Assembly (NCBI RefSeq): GCF_001729745.1 | Contig: NZ_CP017186.1 | Coordinates: forward strand, 3,906,001 to 3,970,000 | Direction: 5' to 3' | DNA: 64,000 bases | Source of the DNA: Enterobacter hormaechei subsp. hoffmannii | GTDB taxonomy: Bacteria > Pseudomonadota > Gammaproteobacteria > Enterobacterales > Enterobacteriaceae | Part shown: positions 11,600 through 21,385 of the stretch, one piece after another | How the letters are laid out: every line of letters begins with the position of its first letter | Position numbering within the stretch: position 1 is the first letter of the stretch | The notes under the pieces: generated by a model | Seen by the model: the letters and a program-made list of their open reading frames with translations, nothing else | Database searches by the model: none | What the model was told of the DNA's origin: nothing | Made by a program: the position numbers and the translations under genes

Positions 11600-12520
11600 C
11601 TATCGTCGTTTTTCGATATTCATCGACGAATATTGTTTTGCCAGTTCAACTAATACTGACGCCGATTTTTTAATACTGTAATTTTTTGACCACACGGCGG
11701 CATAACGCGCCACGGGTAATGCATCTTCCACCGGCAGGACAATAAACTGGTCCGAGCCGAATGGCGCAATCATGTCACGGGGGATCACCGTCAGGTAATC
11801 GGCATTGAGAACAAGGTTATAGATGGTGACGACGGAATCGGTCTGGACGATGTTTTCAATGCTGATGTGGTTATCTTGCAGGGTGGTCAGGAGTTCGTTG
11901 TAGTAGCCCATATCGGTTTGCGGCATCACCCACTGCTCGTGCGTGAGCGACGCCAGTCTGGTCGGGCCGGTGCACGTTCGTGATTTACTCGCCACCAGCA
12001 CAAACTCAGATTCAAAGAGTGGCTCAACGTGAAGATCCTGGAGCAACATCCCGTCGCTCAGCGTGCCGATGGCGAAATCCAGCCGGCCATCGCGAATGGC
12101 GGGCAGGAATGAAGAGAGCTGCGCTTCATACATTGAGACGCGCGCCTTCGGGAACACTTCCTTGAATTTTTTGATCATCCCGGACAGGAAGGTGAAGCCA
12201 ATCAGCGACGGATAGCCAAAAGAGACGTCCATGACGGTACTGAAACTGAGGCTGTTGATCTCGCTCACCATGTTTTTCATTTCGCGGGTGATCGACTCAG
12301 CGTAGGACAGCAGCACCTGACCGGCGGCAGTGAGTTTTACGCCGGTGTTTTTACGCACCATCACTTCCACCCCAAAGTAAGATTCGATGTCGCTGATGAT
12401 TTTGCTGACGGCAGGTTGCGTCAGCCCCAGTTGTCTTGCAGCAGAACCTATAGAGCCACTTTTGATGACTTCCTGAAATACCACGAGGTGCTGTGTTTTC
12501 GGTAGAATAATAGTATTCAT
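11600..12520 (-). CDS. tdcA: LysR-family activator of the tdc operon, TdcA
   Basis: 306 residues, slightly shorter than E. coli TdcA because the C-terminal tail differs (ends SSMNIEKRR). The helix-turn-helix is at about residues 20-45 (GSIGSAARQLGLTQPAVSKI). TdcA activates its own operon under anaerobic, catabolite-derepressed conditions together with CRP and IHF. It is the promoter-proximal gene; a CRP-like site lies 63-78 bp upstream of the start codon. Confidence 0.93.
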   Translation of the reverse strand: MNTIILPKTQHLVVFQEVIKSGSIGSAARQLGLTQPAVSKIISDIESYFGVEVMVRKNTGVKLTAAGQVLLSYAESITREMKNMVSEINSLSFSTVMDVSFGYPSLIGFTFLSGMIKKFKEVFPKARVSMYEAQLSSFLPAIRDGRLDFAIGTLSDGMLLQDLHVEPLFESEFVLVASKSRTCTGPTRLASLTHEQWVMPQTDMGYYNELLTTLQDNHISIENIVQTDSVVTIYNLVLNADYLTVIPRDMIAPFGSDQFIVLPVEDALPVARYAAVWSKNYSIKKSASVLVELAKQYSSMNIEKRR

Positions 12521-13123
12521 AATATTCTGCGCTTATTTCCATATGACGCAGCGGATTCTACCCAATATTGTTTCAGGGGGTATGTGCTGTTACTCACAAT
12601 TTGCCAGGATGCCCTTTTTACAACCACATTTAAAATCGATTTATAATCTTATTATTCAATCAGTTAGATAGCTAAAAATACGCAATTACGCTGATATTGA
12701 TCAACAAAATCCGCGGTAATAAATTTATTTTATGGCAATAACCAGCATGAATTTTTTTGCCTTAACAATATTAATAAAGACTATCTTTCAGGCAATTAAA
12801 GGTTAATAAACCATCATTATTCTTTTAAAACATTTTTGTGGTTTATCAACTTTATCAGGAATATTTTCTCAGCTTCCGGTTAAAGAGTGGGATATATCAC
12901 ACATTCACCAGAAGAATGTTTTTAGATTCAATATTAAATTATCAAATGAATAACATTCAGCATCACTGAGTCAACATTCACAACATCTGTTCAACACTAA
13001 AATTTTCTAATTTTATAGCGTTAAATTTTGTGATTACGATCATGCGCAGCAGATGAAAGGAACGCATAATCGGTAAAGCAGTGAAATGTGCTTGGCGTCG
13101 CAAAATTGAGAATTGATGTCGTT
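12521..13123. other. Long AT-rich intergenic region upstream of tdcA
   Basis: About 600 bp without a convincing gene. It is markedly richer in A and T than its surroundings, with a CRP-like site near tdcA and two weaker CRP-like matches near 12885-12905 and 13029-13044. In E. coli this neighbourhood holds tdcR and yhaB/yhaC; I could not recognise any of them here. A regulatory or nucleoid-protein-bound region is likely. Confidence 0.5.
12583..12598 (-). promoter_or_regulatory. Predicted CRP site upstream of tdcA
   Basis: TGTGCTGTTACTCACA fits TGTGA-N6-TCACA with one mismatch. It lies 63-78 bp before the tdcA start codon, consistent with the CRP site that drives the E. coli tdc promoter. The exact transcription start cannot be read here. 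Confidence 0.7.
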
Positions 13124-13146
13124 TGGCGCTTCGCTTACCCGGCCTG
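13124..13146. repeat. Degenerate REP unit
   Basis: TTGGCGCTTCGCTTACCCGGCC is the right half of a REP unit like that at 52478-52503; the left arm has decayed. It lies just beyond the rnpB terminator. Confidence 0.55.
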
Positions 13147-13163
13147 CAACCTTCAGAAAACAA

Positions 13164-13185
13164 AAACCCCGCCGAAGCGGGGTTT
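13164..13185 (-). terminator. rnpB terminator
   Basis: AAACCCCGC-CGAA-GCGGGGTTT stem-loop; read on the minus strand it follows the rnpB 3' end and is followed by a T-rich run. Confidence 0.85.
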
Positions 13186-13192
13186 CGTAAGA

Positions 13193-13569
<377 letters not shown>

Positions 13570-13576
13570 GGCGCGC

Positions 13577-13605
13577 AGTATAGAGGGTTTGCGCGCCGCT
13601 GTCAC
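13577..13605 (-). promoter_or_regulatory. Sigma-70 promoter of rnpB, embedded in the garK stop region
   Basis: On the minus strand, -35 GTGACA (13600-13605), 17-bp spacer, -10 TATACT (13577-13582), then 7 bp and a GC-rich discriminator before the mature 5' end at 13569. The -35 box overlaps the garK stop codon. Confidence 0.85.
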
Positions 13606-14747
13606 CCCTGGCTACGCATGCCTACCTGCAATGTGGCCGCGATATTCCGCGAGGCGCGGTAAATGTTGTCATATGCTCCCTGGAACGCCTCTTCCAGTGA
13701 ACCGATGCGGGTCAGTACGCTGAACACCGCGTCGATGCCGTACTGATGCACCACACCCACATCCTGCGTCAGACTTCCGGCAATCCCGATCACCGGCTTA
13801 TGGTATTTTTTGGCGACGCTCGCCACGCCGACGGGCACTTTGCCATTAATGCTCTGGCTGTCGATGCGCCCTTCCCCGGTCAGCACCCACGTGCAATCGT
13901 GAATATGTTCTTCAAGATTGAGCGCCTGAGTGACAATCTCGATGCCGCTTTTCAGCTCAGCGCCCAGGAAGGCCATCAGCGCCGCGCCCATGCCGCCCGC
14001 GGCGCCAGCCCCCGGAACCCGGTTGACGTCAATGCGCAGTGATTTTTTGATCACCCCGGCGTAGTGGCTAAGATTGGCGTCGAGTTCGAGGATCATCTCC
14101 TCCGTGGCGCCTTTTTGCGGGCCAAAGATACGCGACGCGCCGCTTTCACCGACCAGCGGATTCGTCACGTCACAGGCGACGCGGATTGCGCACCCCTGAA
14201 GACGCGGATCAAGATCAGAAATATCAATACGGTTCAGCGCCATCAGGCTGCCGCCGCCGTAGCCGATCTCCGTCCCGTTCGCATCCGTAAACCTCGCGCC
14301 CAGCGCCTGCATCATACCCGCGCCCCCATCGTTGGTTGCGCTCCCGCCGATACCTATAATGATGTTGCGCGCGCCTTTATCCAGCGCGCGGAGGATCAGC
14401 TCCCCCGTCCCGCGCGACGTCGTGACCAGCGGGTTACGCTGCGCGGGAGGAACAAGTACCAGGCCGCTGGCGGCGGCCATCTCGATAAACGCGGTGGTAC
14501 CGTCGCCCGAGATCCCCCAGCTGGCCTTCACCTTTTCCCCTAACGGGCCGGTGACGACAGCCTGCTGCCAGGTGCCCTGCGTCGCGGCGATCATCGCTTC
14601 AACCGTACCTTCTCCGCCGTCAGCAACGGGAACAGACACGTAATGAGCGTCGGGGAAAATTTCCCGAAATCCTTTTTCTATCGCCTGCGCCACCTCAGTG
14701 GCAGACAGGCTTTCTTTATAAGAGTCTGGCGCGATTACGATTTTCAT
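13602..14747 (-). CDS. garK: Glycerate 2-kinase GarK
   Basis: 381 residues, as in E. coli. It phosphorylates D-glycerate from the galactarate/glucarate pathway to 2-phosphoglycerate. Family motifs: APDSYKESLSA at the N-terminus, VADGGEGTVEA, IGIGGSATNDGGAG and LTGEGRIDSQS. The ATG at 14747 matches the E. coli start; the frame remains open further upstream only through a REP sequence. It is last in garLRK, and its stop overlaps the rnpB -35 box, so transcription of gar may run into rnpB. Confidence 0.95.
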   Translation of the reverse strand: MKIVIAPDSYKESLSATEVAQAIEKGFREIFPDAHYVSVPVADGGEGTVEAMIAATQGTWQQAVVTGPLGEKVKASWGISGDGTTAFIEMAAASGLVLVPPAQRNPLVTTSRGTGELILRALDKGARNIIIGIGGSATNDGGAGMMQALGARFTDANGTEIGYGGGSLMALNRIDISDLDPRLQGCAIRVACDVTNPLVGESGASRIFGPQKGATEEMILELDANLSHYAGVIKKSLRIDVNRVPGAGAAGGMGAALMAFLGAELKSGIEIVTQALNLEEHIHDCTWVLTGEGRIDSQSINGKVPVGVASVAKKYHKPVIGIAGSLTQDVGVVHQYGIDAVFSVLTRIGSLEEAFQGAYDNIYRASRNIAATLQVGMRSQG

Positions 14748-14768
14748 AGTTGTATGCCTGAGCCGTAG

Positions 14769-14794
14769 GCCCGGTAAGCGTAACGCCACCGGGC
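14769..14794. repeat. REP palindrome inside the garR-garK gap
   Basis: GCCCGGTAAGCGTAACGCCACCGGGC between two genes of one operon. REP units in such positions can stabilise the upstream message or reduce downstream transcript levels. Confidence 0.8.
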
Positions 14795-14803
14795 GGGACG
14801 TCA

Positions 14804-15694
14804 TTAGCGAGCAATTTCAACCTTCGCCAGCTTTTCGTAATAGCACGCTAACGCGCTGTGATCGGCGGTGCCCAGACCGTCCGCACGCAGCGCCTGCATC
14901 ATCTCCATGACGGCGGCAGTCAGCGGCAACTGTGCGCCCACGCCGTGGGAGGTATCCAGCGCATTCGCCAGATCCTTAATGTGCAGATCGATGCGGAAGC
15001 CCGGCCTGAAGTTACGATCCATCACCATCGGCGCCTTGGCATCCAGCACGGTGCTGCCCGCCAGACCACCGCGAATGGCCTGATAGACCAGATCCGGATT
15101 AACGCCCGCTTTGGTGGCCAGCGTCAGCGCTTCGGACATGGCCGCGATGTTTAACGCCACAATCACCTGGTTTGCCAGCTTGGTGACGTTGCCTGCGCCA
15201 ATTTCACCGGTGTGCACCACGGAGCCAGCCATGGCTTTCATCAGGTCGTAGTATTTGTCAAACACGGCTTTATCGCCCCCCACCATCACCGACAAGGTGC
15301 CGTCGATGGCTTTCGGTTCGCCGCCGCTGACCGGCGCATCCAGCATCTCCACGCCTTTCGCTTTCAGCGCCTCGCTAATTTCGCGGCTCGCCAGCGGTGC
15401 GATAGAACTCATGTCGATCACCACCAGGCCCGGCTTCGCGCCGTCGATAATGCCGTTCTCACCCAGCGCCACCTCTTTCACGTGCGGGGAGTTTGGCAGC
15501 ATGGTGATAATGACATCGCACTGCTCGGCGAGCGCTTTTGCAGTTGTCGCCGTTTCTGCGCCAGCCGCAATCACTTCTGACACCGCGTCTGAATTACGAT
15601 CTAAAACCACCAGTGAGTAACCTGCTTTGATGAGGTTTTTGCTCATTGGTTTGCCCATGATACCCAGGCCAATAAAACCCACTTTCAGCGTCAT
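14804..15694 (-). CDS. garR: Tartronate semialdehyde reductase GarR
   Basis: 296 residues. NAD(P)H-dependent reduction of tartronate semialdehyde to D-glycerate. Rossmann motif GFIGLGIMGKPMSKNL at the N-terminus, substrate motif DAPVSGGEPKA near residue 120, and catalytic lysine in GAGNVTKLANQ near 170, all typical of the 3-hydroxyacid dehydrogenase family. The ATG at 15694 has AGGAAACAG before it; an upstream ATG at 15709 lacks a good site. It lies 21 bp after garL. Confidence 0.95.
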   Translation of the reverse strand: MTLKVGFIGLGIMGKPMSKNLIKAGYSLVVLDRNSDAVSEVIAAGAETATTAKALAEQCDVIITMLPNSPHVKEVALGENGIIDGAKPGLVVIDMSSIAPLASREISEALKAKGVEMLDAPVSGGEPKAIDGTLSVMVGGDKAVFDKYYDLMKAMAGSVVHTGEIGAGNVTKLANQVIVALNIAAMSEALTLATKAGVNPDLVYQAIRGGLAGSTVLDAKAPMVMDRNFRPGFRIDLHIKDLANALDTSHGVGAQLPLTAAVMEMMQALRADGLGTADHSALACYYEKLAKVEIAR

Positions 15695-15715
15695 AATCTG
15701 TTTCCTCAATGATGG

Positions 15716-16486
15716 TTATTTTTTAAAAGCGTCTGCTAATTTCTGCGTGGCGGCGCGGAATACGCCGAGGTCGCTGCCGACGGCGACAAACGTTGCGCCC
15801 CACTCCAGGTAGCGGCGGGCATCGGCTTCCACCGGCGCCAGAATGCCGCACGGTTTACCGTGCGCTTTGGCACGGGCAAAAATGTGCTGGATTGCCCGCT
15901 GCACGTCCGGGTGGCTGGCGTTGCCCAGATGACCAAAGGCGGCCGCCAGATCGCTCGGGCCGACGAAAATACCGTCGACACCTTCGGTCGCGGCAATGGC
16001 GTCGACGTTATCGACCCCCTGCTGGCTCTCGATCTGAACCAGAATGGTGATGTTCTTGTTGGACTGGGCGAAATAGTCCGGCACGGTGCCAAACATGTTG
16101 GCGCGGTGCGAGACAGACACGCCGCGGATCCCTTCCGGCGGATAGCGGGTGGCAGCTACGGCCAGCACCGCTTCTTCTTCCGTTTCAACAAACGGGATCA
16201 GGAAGTTGTAGAAGCCGATATCCAGCAGACGCTTGATGATCACCGGCTCGTTGGTAGGTACACGCACCACCGGCGCGCTGTGGCTGCCTTTCAGCGCCAT
16301 CAGCTGCGGAATAAACGTGTTGATATCGTTTGGCGCATGTTCGCCGTCCAGCACCAGCCAGTCGAATCCGGCCAGGCCCAGCACTTCGGTGCTGATGGGG
16401 TTGGCCAGCGCAGACCAGCAGCCAATCTGAATCTGATGCGCCGCAAGGGCCGCTTTAAATTTATTCGGGAAGATGTCGTTACTCAT
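15716..16486 (-). CDS. garL: 5-keto-4-deoxy-D-glucarate aldolase GarL
   Basis: 256 residues, as in E. coli. Class II (metal-dependent) HpcH/HpaI aldolase splitting 5-keto-4-deoxy-D-glucarate into pyruvate and tartronate semialdehyde. Motifs: [13 protein letters not shown] near residue 45, the metal-site regions [13 protein letters not shown] and [11 protein letters not shown]. It is first in the garLRK transcript here. In E. coli the transporter garP precedes it; here no garP lies between garL and garD. Confidence 0.95.
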   Translation of the reverse strand: MSNDIFPNKFKAALAAHQIQIGCWSALANPISTEVLGLAGFDWLVLDGEHAPNDINTFIPQLMALKGSHSAPVVRVPTNEPVIIKRLLDIGFYNFLIPFVETEEEAVLAVAATRYPPEGIRGVSVSHRANMFGTVPDYFAQSNKNITILVQIESQQGVDNVDAIAATEGVDGIFVGPSDLAAAFGHLGNASHPDVQRAIQHIFARAKAHGKPCGILAPVEADARRYLEWGATFVAVGSDLGVFRAATQKLADAFKK

Positions 16487-16852
16487 TACGTATACCTTTT
16501 TTAATTCCGCAGTTTTAGCCAGTAGCTTTTCTTATTTATTCCGACTCAGCGTCAGCGTTATATTTATTTACTGACTGAATTTTGGCGTTATAAAATCGTC
16601 ATTCAGTATAATCGTCACCACCCGGCAGCACATTGTCTCAATGCTCAATTATCCAACGGGGTTAGCACGCTATTTTGAGCATTTGCCCAATGCAGTGGGC
16701 GCTGATGCACAGAATCAACGATTAGTGTGTCGGGAGCGATCGCGATCACATTCTCACTTTTCCTCTCCTGACATTCTTTATTTCCTCAATAAGAAACGAT
16801 TAACCATCTGGCTATATTTAGTATCAGATATTTTGCTGGAGATGAGTGAACA
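16487..16852. promoter_or_regulatory. Divergent garL/garD control region
   Basis: 366 bp without a gene. It contains a perfect inverted repeat ATGCTCAA (16641-16648) and TTGAGCAT (16675-16682) with centres 34 bp apart, and a CRP-like site AGCGATCGCGATCACA at 16735-16750. In E. coli both gar transcripts are activated by CdaR (SdaR), so the inverted repeat is a reasonable candidate operator, though I do not know the CdaR consensus well enough to assign it. The garD ribosome site GGAGATGAG is at 16838-16846. Confidence 0.5.
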
Positions 16853-18424
16853 ATGGCCGATATTGAAATTCGACAGGCGTCGCCGACGGCGTTCTATATA
16901 AAAGTGCACGATACCGATAACGTGGCGATTATTGTCAACGACAATGGCTTAAAAGCGGGTACCCGGTTCCCGGACGGGCTGGAGCTGATTGAGCACATTC
17001 CGCAGGGGCATAAAGTCGCACTGGTCGATATCCCGGCGCAGGGCGAAATCGTGCGCTACGGCGAAGTCATCGGCTATGCGGTGCGCGCTATCCCGCAGGG
17101 TAGCTGGATTGAGGAGTCGCTGGTTGAGCTGCCCACCGCCCCGCCGCTGGAGACGTTGCCGCTGGCTACCCGCGTCCCTGAGCCGTTACCTCCGCTGGAG
17201 GGTTATACCTTCGAAGGTTACCGCAACGCGGATGGCAGCGTGGGAACCAAAAACTTGCTTGGCATCACCACCAGCGTGCATTGCGTGGCGGGTGTCGTGG
17301 ATTACGTGGTGAAAATTATTGAGCGCGATCTGCTGCCGAAATACCCCAACGTTGACGGCGTGGTGGGTCTTAACCACCTGTACGGCTGCGGCGTGGCGAT
17401 CAACGCGCCCGCAGCGGTCGTGCCGATCCGCACGATCCACAATATCGCCCTTAACCCGAACTTTGGCGGCGAGGTGATGGTGATTGGCCTCGGCTGTGAA
17501 AAATTGCAGCCAGAACGCCTGTTGCAGGGTACTGAGGATGTGAAAGCCATTCCGGTTGACGAGGCCAGTATTGTGCGTCTTCAGGATGAACACCATGTCG
17601 GCTTCAGATCGATGGTCGACGACATTTTACAGGTGGCAGAGCGCCATCTGGAGAAGCTGAACAAACGTCAGCGTGAAACCTGCCCGGCCTCTGAACTGGT
17701 GGTTGGGACACAGTGTGGCGGCAGCGATGCGTTTTCCGGCGTCACCGCTAACCCGGCGGTAGGTTATGCCTCCGATCTGTTCGTGCGCTGCGGCGCCACG
17801 GTGATGTTCTCTGAAGTCACCGAGGTGCGTGATGCTATCCACCTGCTCACGCCGCGCGCCGTTAACGAAGAGGTGGGCAAACGCCTGCTGGAGGAGATGG
17901 CCTGGTACGATAACTATCTCGACATGGGCAAAACCGACCGCAGCGCCAACCCGTCGCCGGGTAACAAGAAAGGCGGCCTGGCGAACGTGGTGGAAAAGGC
18001 CCTCGGGTCGATTGCCAAATCCGGCCAGAGCGCGATTGTGGAAGTGCTCTCACCTGGCCAGCGACCAACCAAACGCGGTCTGATCTACGCGGCAACGCCT
18101 GCCAGTGATTTCGTGTGCGGCACCCAGCAGGTAGCATCCGGCATTACGGTACAGGTCTTTACCACCGGACGCGGCACGCCGTACGGCCTGATGGCGGTAC
18201 CGGTGATCAAAATGGCGACCCGCACCGAGCTGGCAAACCGCTGGTATGACTTAATGGATATCAACGCGGGCACCATCGCCACCGGGGAAGAGAGTATTGA
18301 AGAGGTGGGCTGGAAGCTGTTCCACTTCATTCTGGATGTGGCAAGCGGACGGAAGAAAACCTTCTCCGATCAATGGGGATTGCATAACTCGCTGGCGGTG
18401 TTTAACCCGGCACCGGTGACGTGA
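16853..18424 (+). CDS. garD: Galactarate dehydratase GarD
   Basis: 523 residues, exactly the E. coli length. Dehydrates D-galactarate to 5-keto-4-deoxy-D-glucarate, the GarL substrate. UxaA family with an N-terminal SAF-like domain (about 15-95) and a C-terminal catalytic domain with conserved cysteines and histidines, for example [10 protein letters not shown] and [14 protein letters not shown]. It is divergent from garL, so one control region serves dehydratase and lower pathway. Confidence 0.95.
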   Translation: MADIEIRQASPTAFYIKVHDTDNVAIIVNDNGLKAGTRFPDGLELIEHIPQGHKVALVDIPAQGEIVRYGEVIGYAVRAIPQGSWIEESLVELPTAPPLETLPLATRVPEPLPPLEGYTFEGYRNADGSVGTKNLLGITTSVHCVAGVVDYVVKIIERDLLPKYPNVDGVVGLNHLYGCGVAINAPAAVVPIRTIHNIALNPNFGGEVMVIGLGCEKLQPERLLQGTEDVKAIPVDEASIVRLQDEHHVGFRSMVDDILQVAERHLEKLNKRQRETCPASELVVGTQCGGSDAFSGVTANPAVGYASDLFVRCGATVMFSEVTEVRDAIHLLTPRAVNEEVGKRLLEEMAWYDNYLDMGKTDRSANPSPGNKKGGLANVVEKALGSIAKSGQSAIVEVLSPGQRPTKRGLIYAATPASDFVCGTQQVASGITVQVFTTGRGTPYGLMAVPVIKMATRTELANRWYDLMDINAGTIATGEESIEEVGWKLFHFILDVASGRKKTFSDQWGLHNSLAVFNPAPVT

Positions 18425-18427
18425 TGG

Positions 18428-18521
18428 CCCCTCACCCTGCCCTCTCCCCACCGGGGAGAGGGTAAAAAAACCGCACCGAGCAGTCCCCTCTCCCCTATGG
18501 GGAGAGGGTTAGGGTGAGGGG
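18428..18521. repeat. Paired palindromic intergenic element, copy 2
   Basis: Outer arms CCCCTCACCCT (18428-18438) and AGGGTGAGGGG (18511-18521) are perfectly complementary and enclose two inner hairpins of CCCTCTCCCC/GGGGAGAGGG type. Same design as 2605-2688. It fills the 107-bp gap between the convergent ends of garD and agaR, where E. coli K-12 has the prlF-yhaV toxin-antitoxin genes. Confidence 0.8.
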
Positions 18522-18531
18522 AAAAGCCTCT

Positions 18532-19335
18532 TTAGACCAGCACCACATCGATCCCGCTTTTGCGTAACCCTTCCAGGCTTTCCGCCGGAATACCTTCATC
18601 AACGATAATCATGTCGATCCGCTGAGTATCAATGATTTTATGCAGGCTTGAACGGTTAAACTTGCTGGAATCAGTGACAACGATAATACGCTCCGCCACC
18701 TCGCACATTTTCCGGTTCAGACGGGCTTCATCCTCGTTGTGCGTACTCACCCCCCGATCGAGATCGATGGCATCGACGCCCAGGAACAGCAGGTCAAAAT
18801 GGTAATTCTGTAAGGACTGCTCCGCCTGGTCACCATAGAAGGACTGCGACTGACGGCGCAAGTGCCCGCCGGTCATCAGCAGCTCCACTCCCTCCGCTTC
18901 CAGCAGCGCGTTTGCCACGTTCATCCCGTTGGTCATGGCAATGACATCGGTATGCTGGCGCAGCATGCGGGCAATTTCAAAGGTTGTGGTGCCGGAGTCC
19001 AGAATAATGCGATGACCCGGCTTCACCAGTTCAGCCGCCGCCTGCGCGATGCTGCGCTTCACAGCCGTATTAAGGGAACTTTTGTCCTCAACGGACGGCT
19101 CCACGCCGGGGGCATTGCCTTCGCAAATCAGCGCGCCGCCGTAAGCGCGAACGGCAATCCCCTGCTTTTCCAGAAAGGCCAGATCGTTACGGATCGTCAC
19201 CGTCGACACGCCGTATAAAAGAGAAAGATCGTTAACCTGCACGCTTCCCTGCGCCCGCAACCGCTGAATGATCTGCTCTCGCCTTTCACTGGTGCCGGTG
19301 ATGCGCTTCTCTGCGGATGAATCGGTGCTGCTCAT
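18532..19335 (-). CDS. agaR: DeoR-family repressor of the aga genes, AgaR
   Basis: 267 residues. N-terminal DeoR winged helix-turn-helix (about 20-75, [20 protein letters not shown]) and a C-terminal sugar-phosphate sensor domain with the family motifs [11 protein letters not shown] and GVDAID. E. coli AgaR represses the N-acetylgalactosamine/galactosamine genes, with GalNAc-6-P and GalN-6-P as inducers. It is divergent from kbaZ, and sites matching the AgaR consensus lie in the shared gap and before agaS, supporting self-control and control of both aga transcripts. Confidence 0.95.
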   Translation of the reverse strand: MSSTDSSAEKRITGTSERREQIIQRLRAQGSVQVNDLSLLYGVSTVTIRNDLAFLEKQGIAVRAYGGALICEGNAPGVEPSVEDKSSLNTAVKRSIAQAAAELVKPGHRIILDSGTTTFEIARMLRQHTDVIAMTNGMNVANALLEAEGVELLMTGGHLRRQSQSFYGDQAEQSLQNYHFDLLFLGVDAIDLDRGVSTHNEDEARLNRKMCEVAERIIVVTDSSKFNRSSLHKIIDTQRIDMIIVDEGIPAESLEGLRKSGIDVVLV

Positions 19336-19357
19336 ACGAGCTCCTTAGTAAATAAAC

Positions 19358-19377
19358 TTTCGTTTCATTTCGTTTTG
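19358..19377. promoter_or_regulatory. Predicted AgaR operator near agaR (two overlapping matches)
   Basis: TTTCGTTTCATTTCGTTTTG contains two overlapping full matches to the core TTTCRTTTYRTTTY of the published AgaR consensus (19358-19371 and 19364-19377). It lies 23 bp upstream of the agaR start codon, suited to autoregulation. Confidence 0.7.
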
Positions 19378-19497
19378 CTTATTAACGCCTTTCTTTTGAG
19401 GGAATGCAAGCCCTGTATGGTGAGCAGACGCAAGCTTAACCGCCGCTGAAACCTTTCATTATGTTTCTTTTGTGAAACAGATCGGAAAACTATTATC

Positions 19498-19551
19498 TTT
19501 CGTTTTATTTTTACCCCACCATAATGCAGTATCAAATGAAACAAAACGAAA
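19498..19551. promoter_or_regulatory. Predicted AgaR operators upstream of kbaZ
   Basis: TTTCGTTTTATTTT at 19498-19511 on the plus strand and GAAACAAAACGAAA at 19538-19551 (minus-strand match) both fit TTTCRTTTYRTTTY fully. A third, one-mismatch site is at 19454-19467. They flank the region where the kbaZ promoter must lie, 36 bp before the start codon. Confidence 0.7.
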
Positions 19552-19586
19552 GATGAATACCAACACCATCCGAAATGGAGAGGAAA

Positions 19587-20882
19587 GTGAAACATCTGAC
19601 AGAAATGGTGGAACAACATAAACGGGGGAATACAAACGGGATTTACGCCGTCTGTTCCGCACATCCATTGGTACTTGAAGCTGCAATTCGTTACGCCCAT
19701 TCACAACAGACGCCTCTGCTGATTGAAGCCACCTCAAACCAGGTGGATCAGTTTGGCGGCTATACCGGTATGACGCCCGCCGATTTTTATGGGTTTGTCT
19801 GCAATCTGGCGGGATCCCTCGGTTTCCCCACCTCACAGCTGATCCTTGGCGGCGATCATTTAGGTCCAAACCGCTGGCAAAACCTGCCAGCTTTGCAGGC
19901 GATGGCGAACGCCGACGATCTGATCAGAAGCTACGTGGCGGCCGGATTTAAAAAAATTCACCTCGATTGCAGCATGTCCTGCGAAGACGATCCGGTTCCT
20001 TTAACCGATGCAATCGTTGCCGGGCGTGCCGCTCGGCTGGCTAAAATTGCCGAAACCACCTGTCTCGAGCAATTTGGCGTAGCGGATCTGGTCTACGTTA
20101 TCGGCACGGAAGTTCCGGTTCCCGGTGGGGCACACGAAACGCTGACCGAGCTTGAGGTCACCACACCAGAGGCGGCACGTGCCACGCTTGAGGCACACCG
20201 CCACGCATTCGAGAAGGAAGGGTTAAGCGACATCTGGCCGCGCATTATTGGCCTGGTGGTTCAGCCTGGCGTTGAGTTTGACCATGCGCACGTTTGTGAC
20301 TATCAACCGCATAAAGCCGTCGCACTGAGCAAGATGGTTGAAGCCTACGACACGCTCGTATTTGAAGCACACTCTACCGATTACCAGACGCCGCAGGCGC
20401 TGCGCCAGTTGGTGAAAGATCACTTCGCCATTCTGAAAGTCGGCCCTGCGCTAACCTTCGCGCTGCGCGAAGCGCTGTTCTCACTGGCTGCAATTGAAGA
20501 AGAGCTTTTACCGGCAAAAGCCTGCTCAGGACTGCGTCACGTCCTGGAAAACGTGATGCTCGATCGCCCGGAATACTGGCAAAGCCACTATCACGGCGAC
20601 GGCAATGCCCGTCGCCTGGCCCGCGGTTACAGCTATTCCGACCGCGTGCGCTATTACTGGCCAGACAGCCAGATTGACGAGGCTTTTGAGCGACTGGTAC
20701 GCAACCTGGCGGATGAACCGATCCCGCTGCCGCTGATCAGCCAGTATCTGCCGTTGCAGTACAGCAAAGTTCGCGAGGGTGCTCTCAGGTCCATACCACG
20801 GGAGCTCATTCTCGACCACATTCAGGACATACTCCAGCAGTACCATGCCGCCTGCGAAGGCGTAACGACTCAACACGCATAA
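19587..20882 (+). CDS. kbaZ: Tagatose-1,6-bisphosphate aldolase 2 non-catalytic subunit KbaZ
   Basis: 431 residues. GatZ/KbaZ family protein needed for full activity and stability of the catalytic aldolase subunit KbaY (26019-26891). Typical stretches: [20 protein letters not shown] and [15 protein letters not shown] chose the GTG at 19587 because GGAGAGG lies 3-9 bases upstream and the product then begins like E. coli KbaZ; an ATG at 19575 overlaps that ribosome site. It starts the operon kbaZ-agaV-agaW-agaE-agaF-agaA under AgaR sites. Confidence 0.93.
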   Translation: MKHLTEMVEQHKRGNTNGIYAVCSAHPLVLEAAIRYAHSQQTPLLIEATSNQVDQFGGYTGMTPADFYGFVCNLAGSLGFPTSQLILGGDHLGPNRWQNLPALQAMANADDLIRSYVAAGFKKIHLDCSMSCEDDPVPLTDAIVAGRAARLAKIAETTCLEQFGVADLVYVIGTEVPVPGGAHETLTELEVTTPEAARATLEAHRHAFEKEGLSDIWPRIIGLVVQPGVEFDHAHVCDYQPHKAVALSKMVEAYDTLVFEAHSTDYQTPQALRQLVKDHFAILKVGPALTFALREALFSLAAIEEELLPAKACSGLRHVLENVMLDRPEYWQSHYHGDGNARRLARGYSYSDRVRYYWPDSQIDEAFERLVRNLADEPIPLPLISQYLPLQYSKVREGALRSIPRELILDHIQDILQQYHAACEGVTTQHA

Positions 20883-20901
20883 TTAAAAAGAGGAAAACGC
20901 T

Positions 20902-21375
20902 ATGCCAAACATTGTCTTATGCCGCATTGATGAACGCCTTATCCACGGTCAGGTGGGCGTACAGTGGGTGGGGTTTGCGGGGGCGAACCTGGTGCTGGTG
21001 GCAAATGACGAGGTTGCAGACGATCCGGTTCAGCAAAACCTGATGGAGATGGTGCTTGCGGAAGGCATCGCCGTGCGTTTCTGGTCCCTGCAAAAAGTGA
21101 TCGACAACATTCATCGCGCCGCCGATCGGCAGAAAATTCTGCTGGTCTGTAAAACACCGGCTGATTTTTTAACGCTGGTCGAGGGCGGCGTGCCCATCAC
21201 CCGTATCAACGTCGGAAATATGCATTACGCCAGTGGCAAACAGCAAATTGCCAAAACGGTATCTGTAGACGCGAACGATATCGCCGCGTTTAACGGCCTG
21301 AAGGCGGCCGGAGTGGAATGCTTCGTTCAGGGCGTTCCAACAGAGACTGCTTTGGATCTCTTTAAACTGCTCTGA
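20902..21375 (+). CDS. agaV: GalNAc-specific PTS enzyme IIB, AgaV
   Basis: 157 residues. Mannose-family IIB component with the phosphorylated histidine H15 in DERLIHGQVGVQW. Takes phosphate from AgaF and passes it to N-acetylgalactosamine entering through AgaW/AgaE. AAGAGG ribosome site. It is 19 bp after kbaZ and 10 bp before agaW. Confidence 0.95.
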   Translation: MPNIVLCRIDERLIHGQVGVQWVGFAGANLVLVANDEVADDPVQQNLMEMVLAEGIAVRFWSLQKVIDNIHRAADRQKILLVCKTPADFLTLVEGGVPITRINVGNMHYASGKQQIAKTVSVDANDIAAFNGLKAAGVECFVQGVPTETALDLFKLL

Positions 21376-21385
21376 GGGATTCACA

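Noticed and set aside
12978..13163. Short frames upstream of tdcA considered as tdcR
   Set aside because: No similarity I can recognise, run into REP and rnpB terminator sequence, and have no ribosome site.
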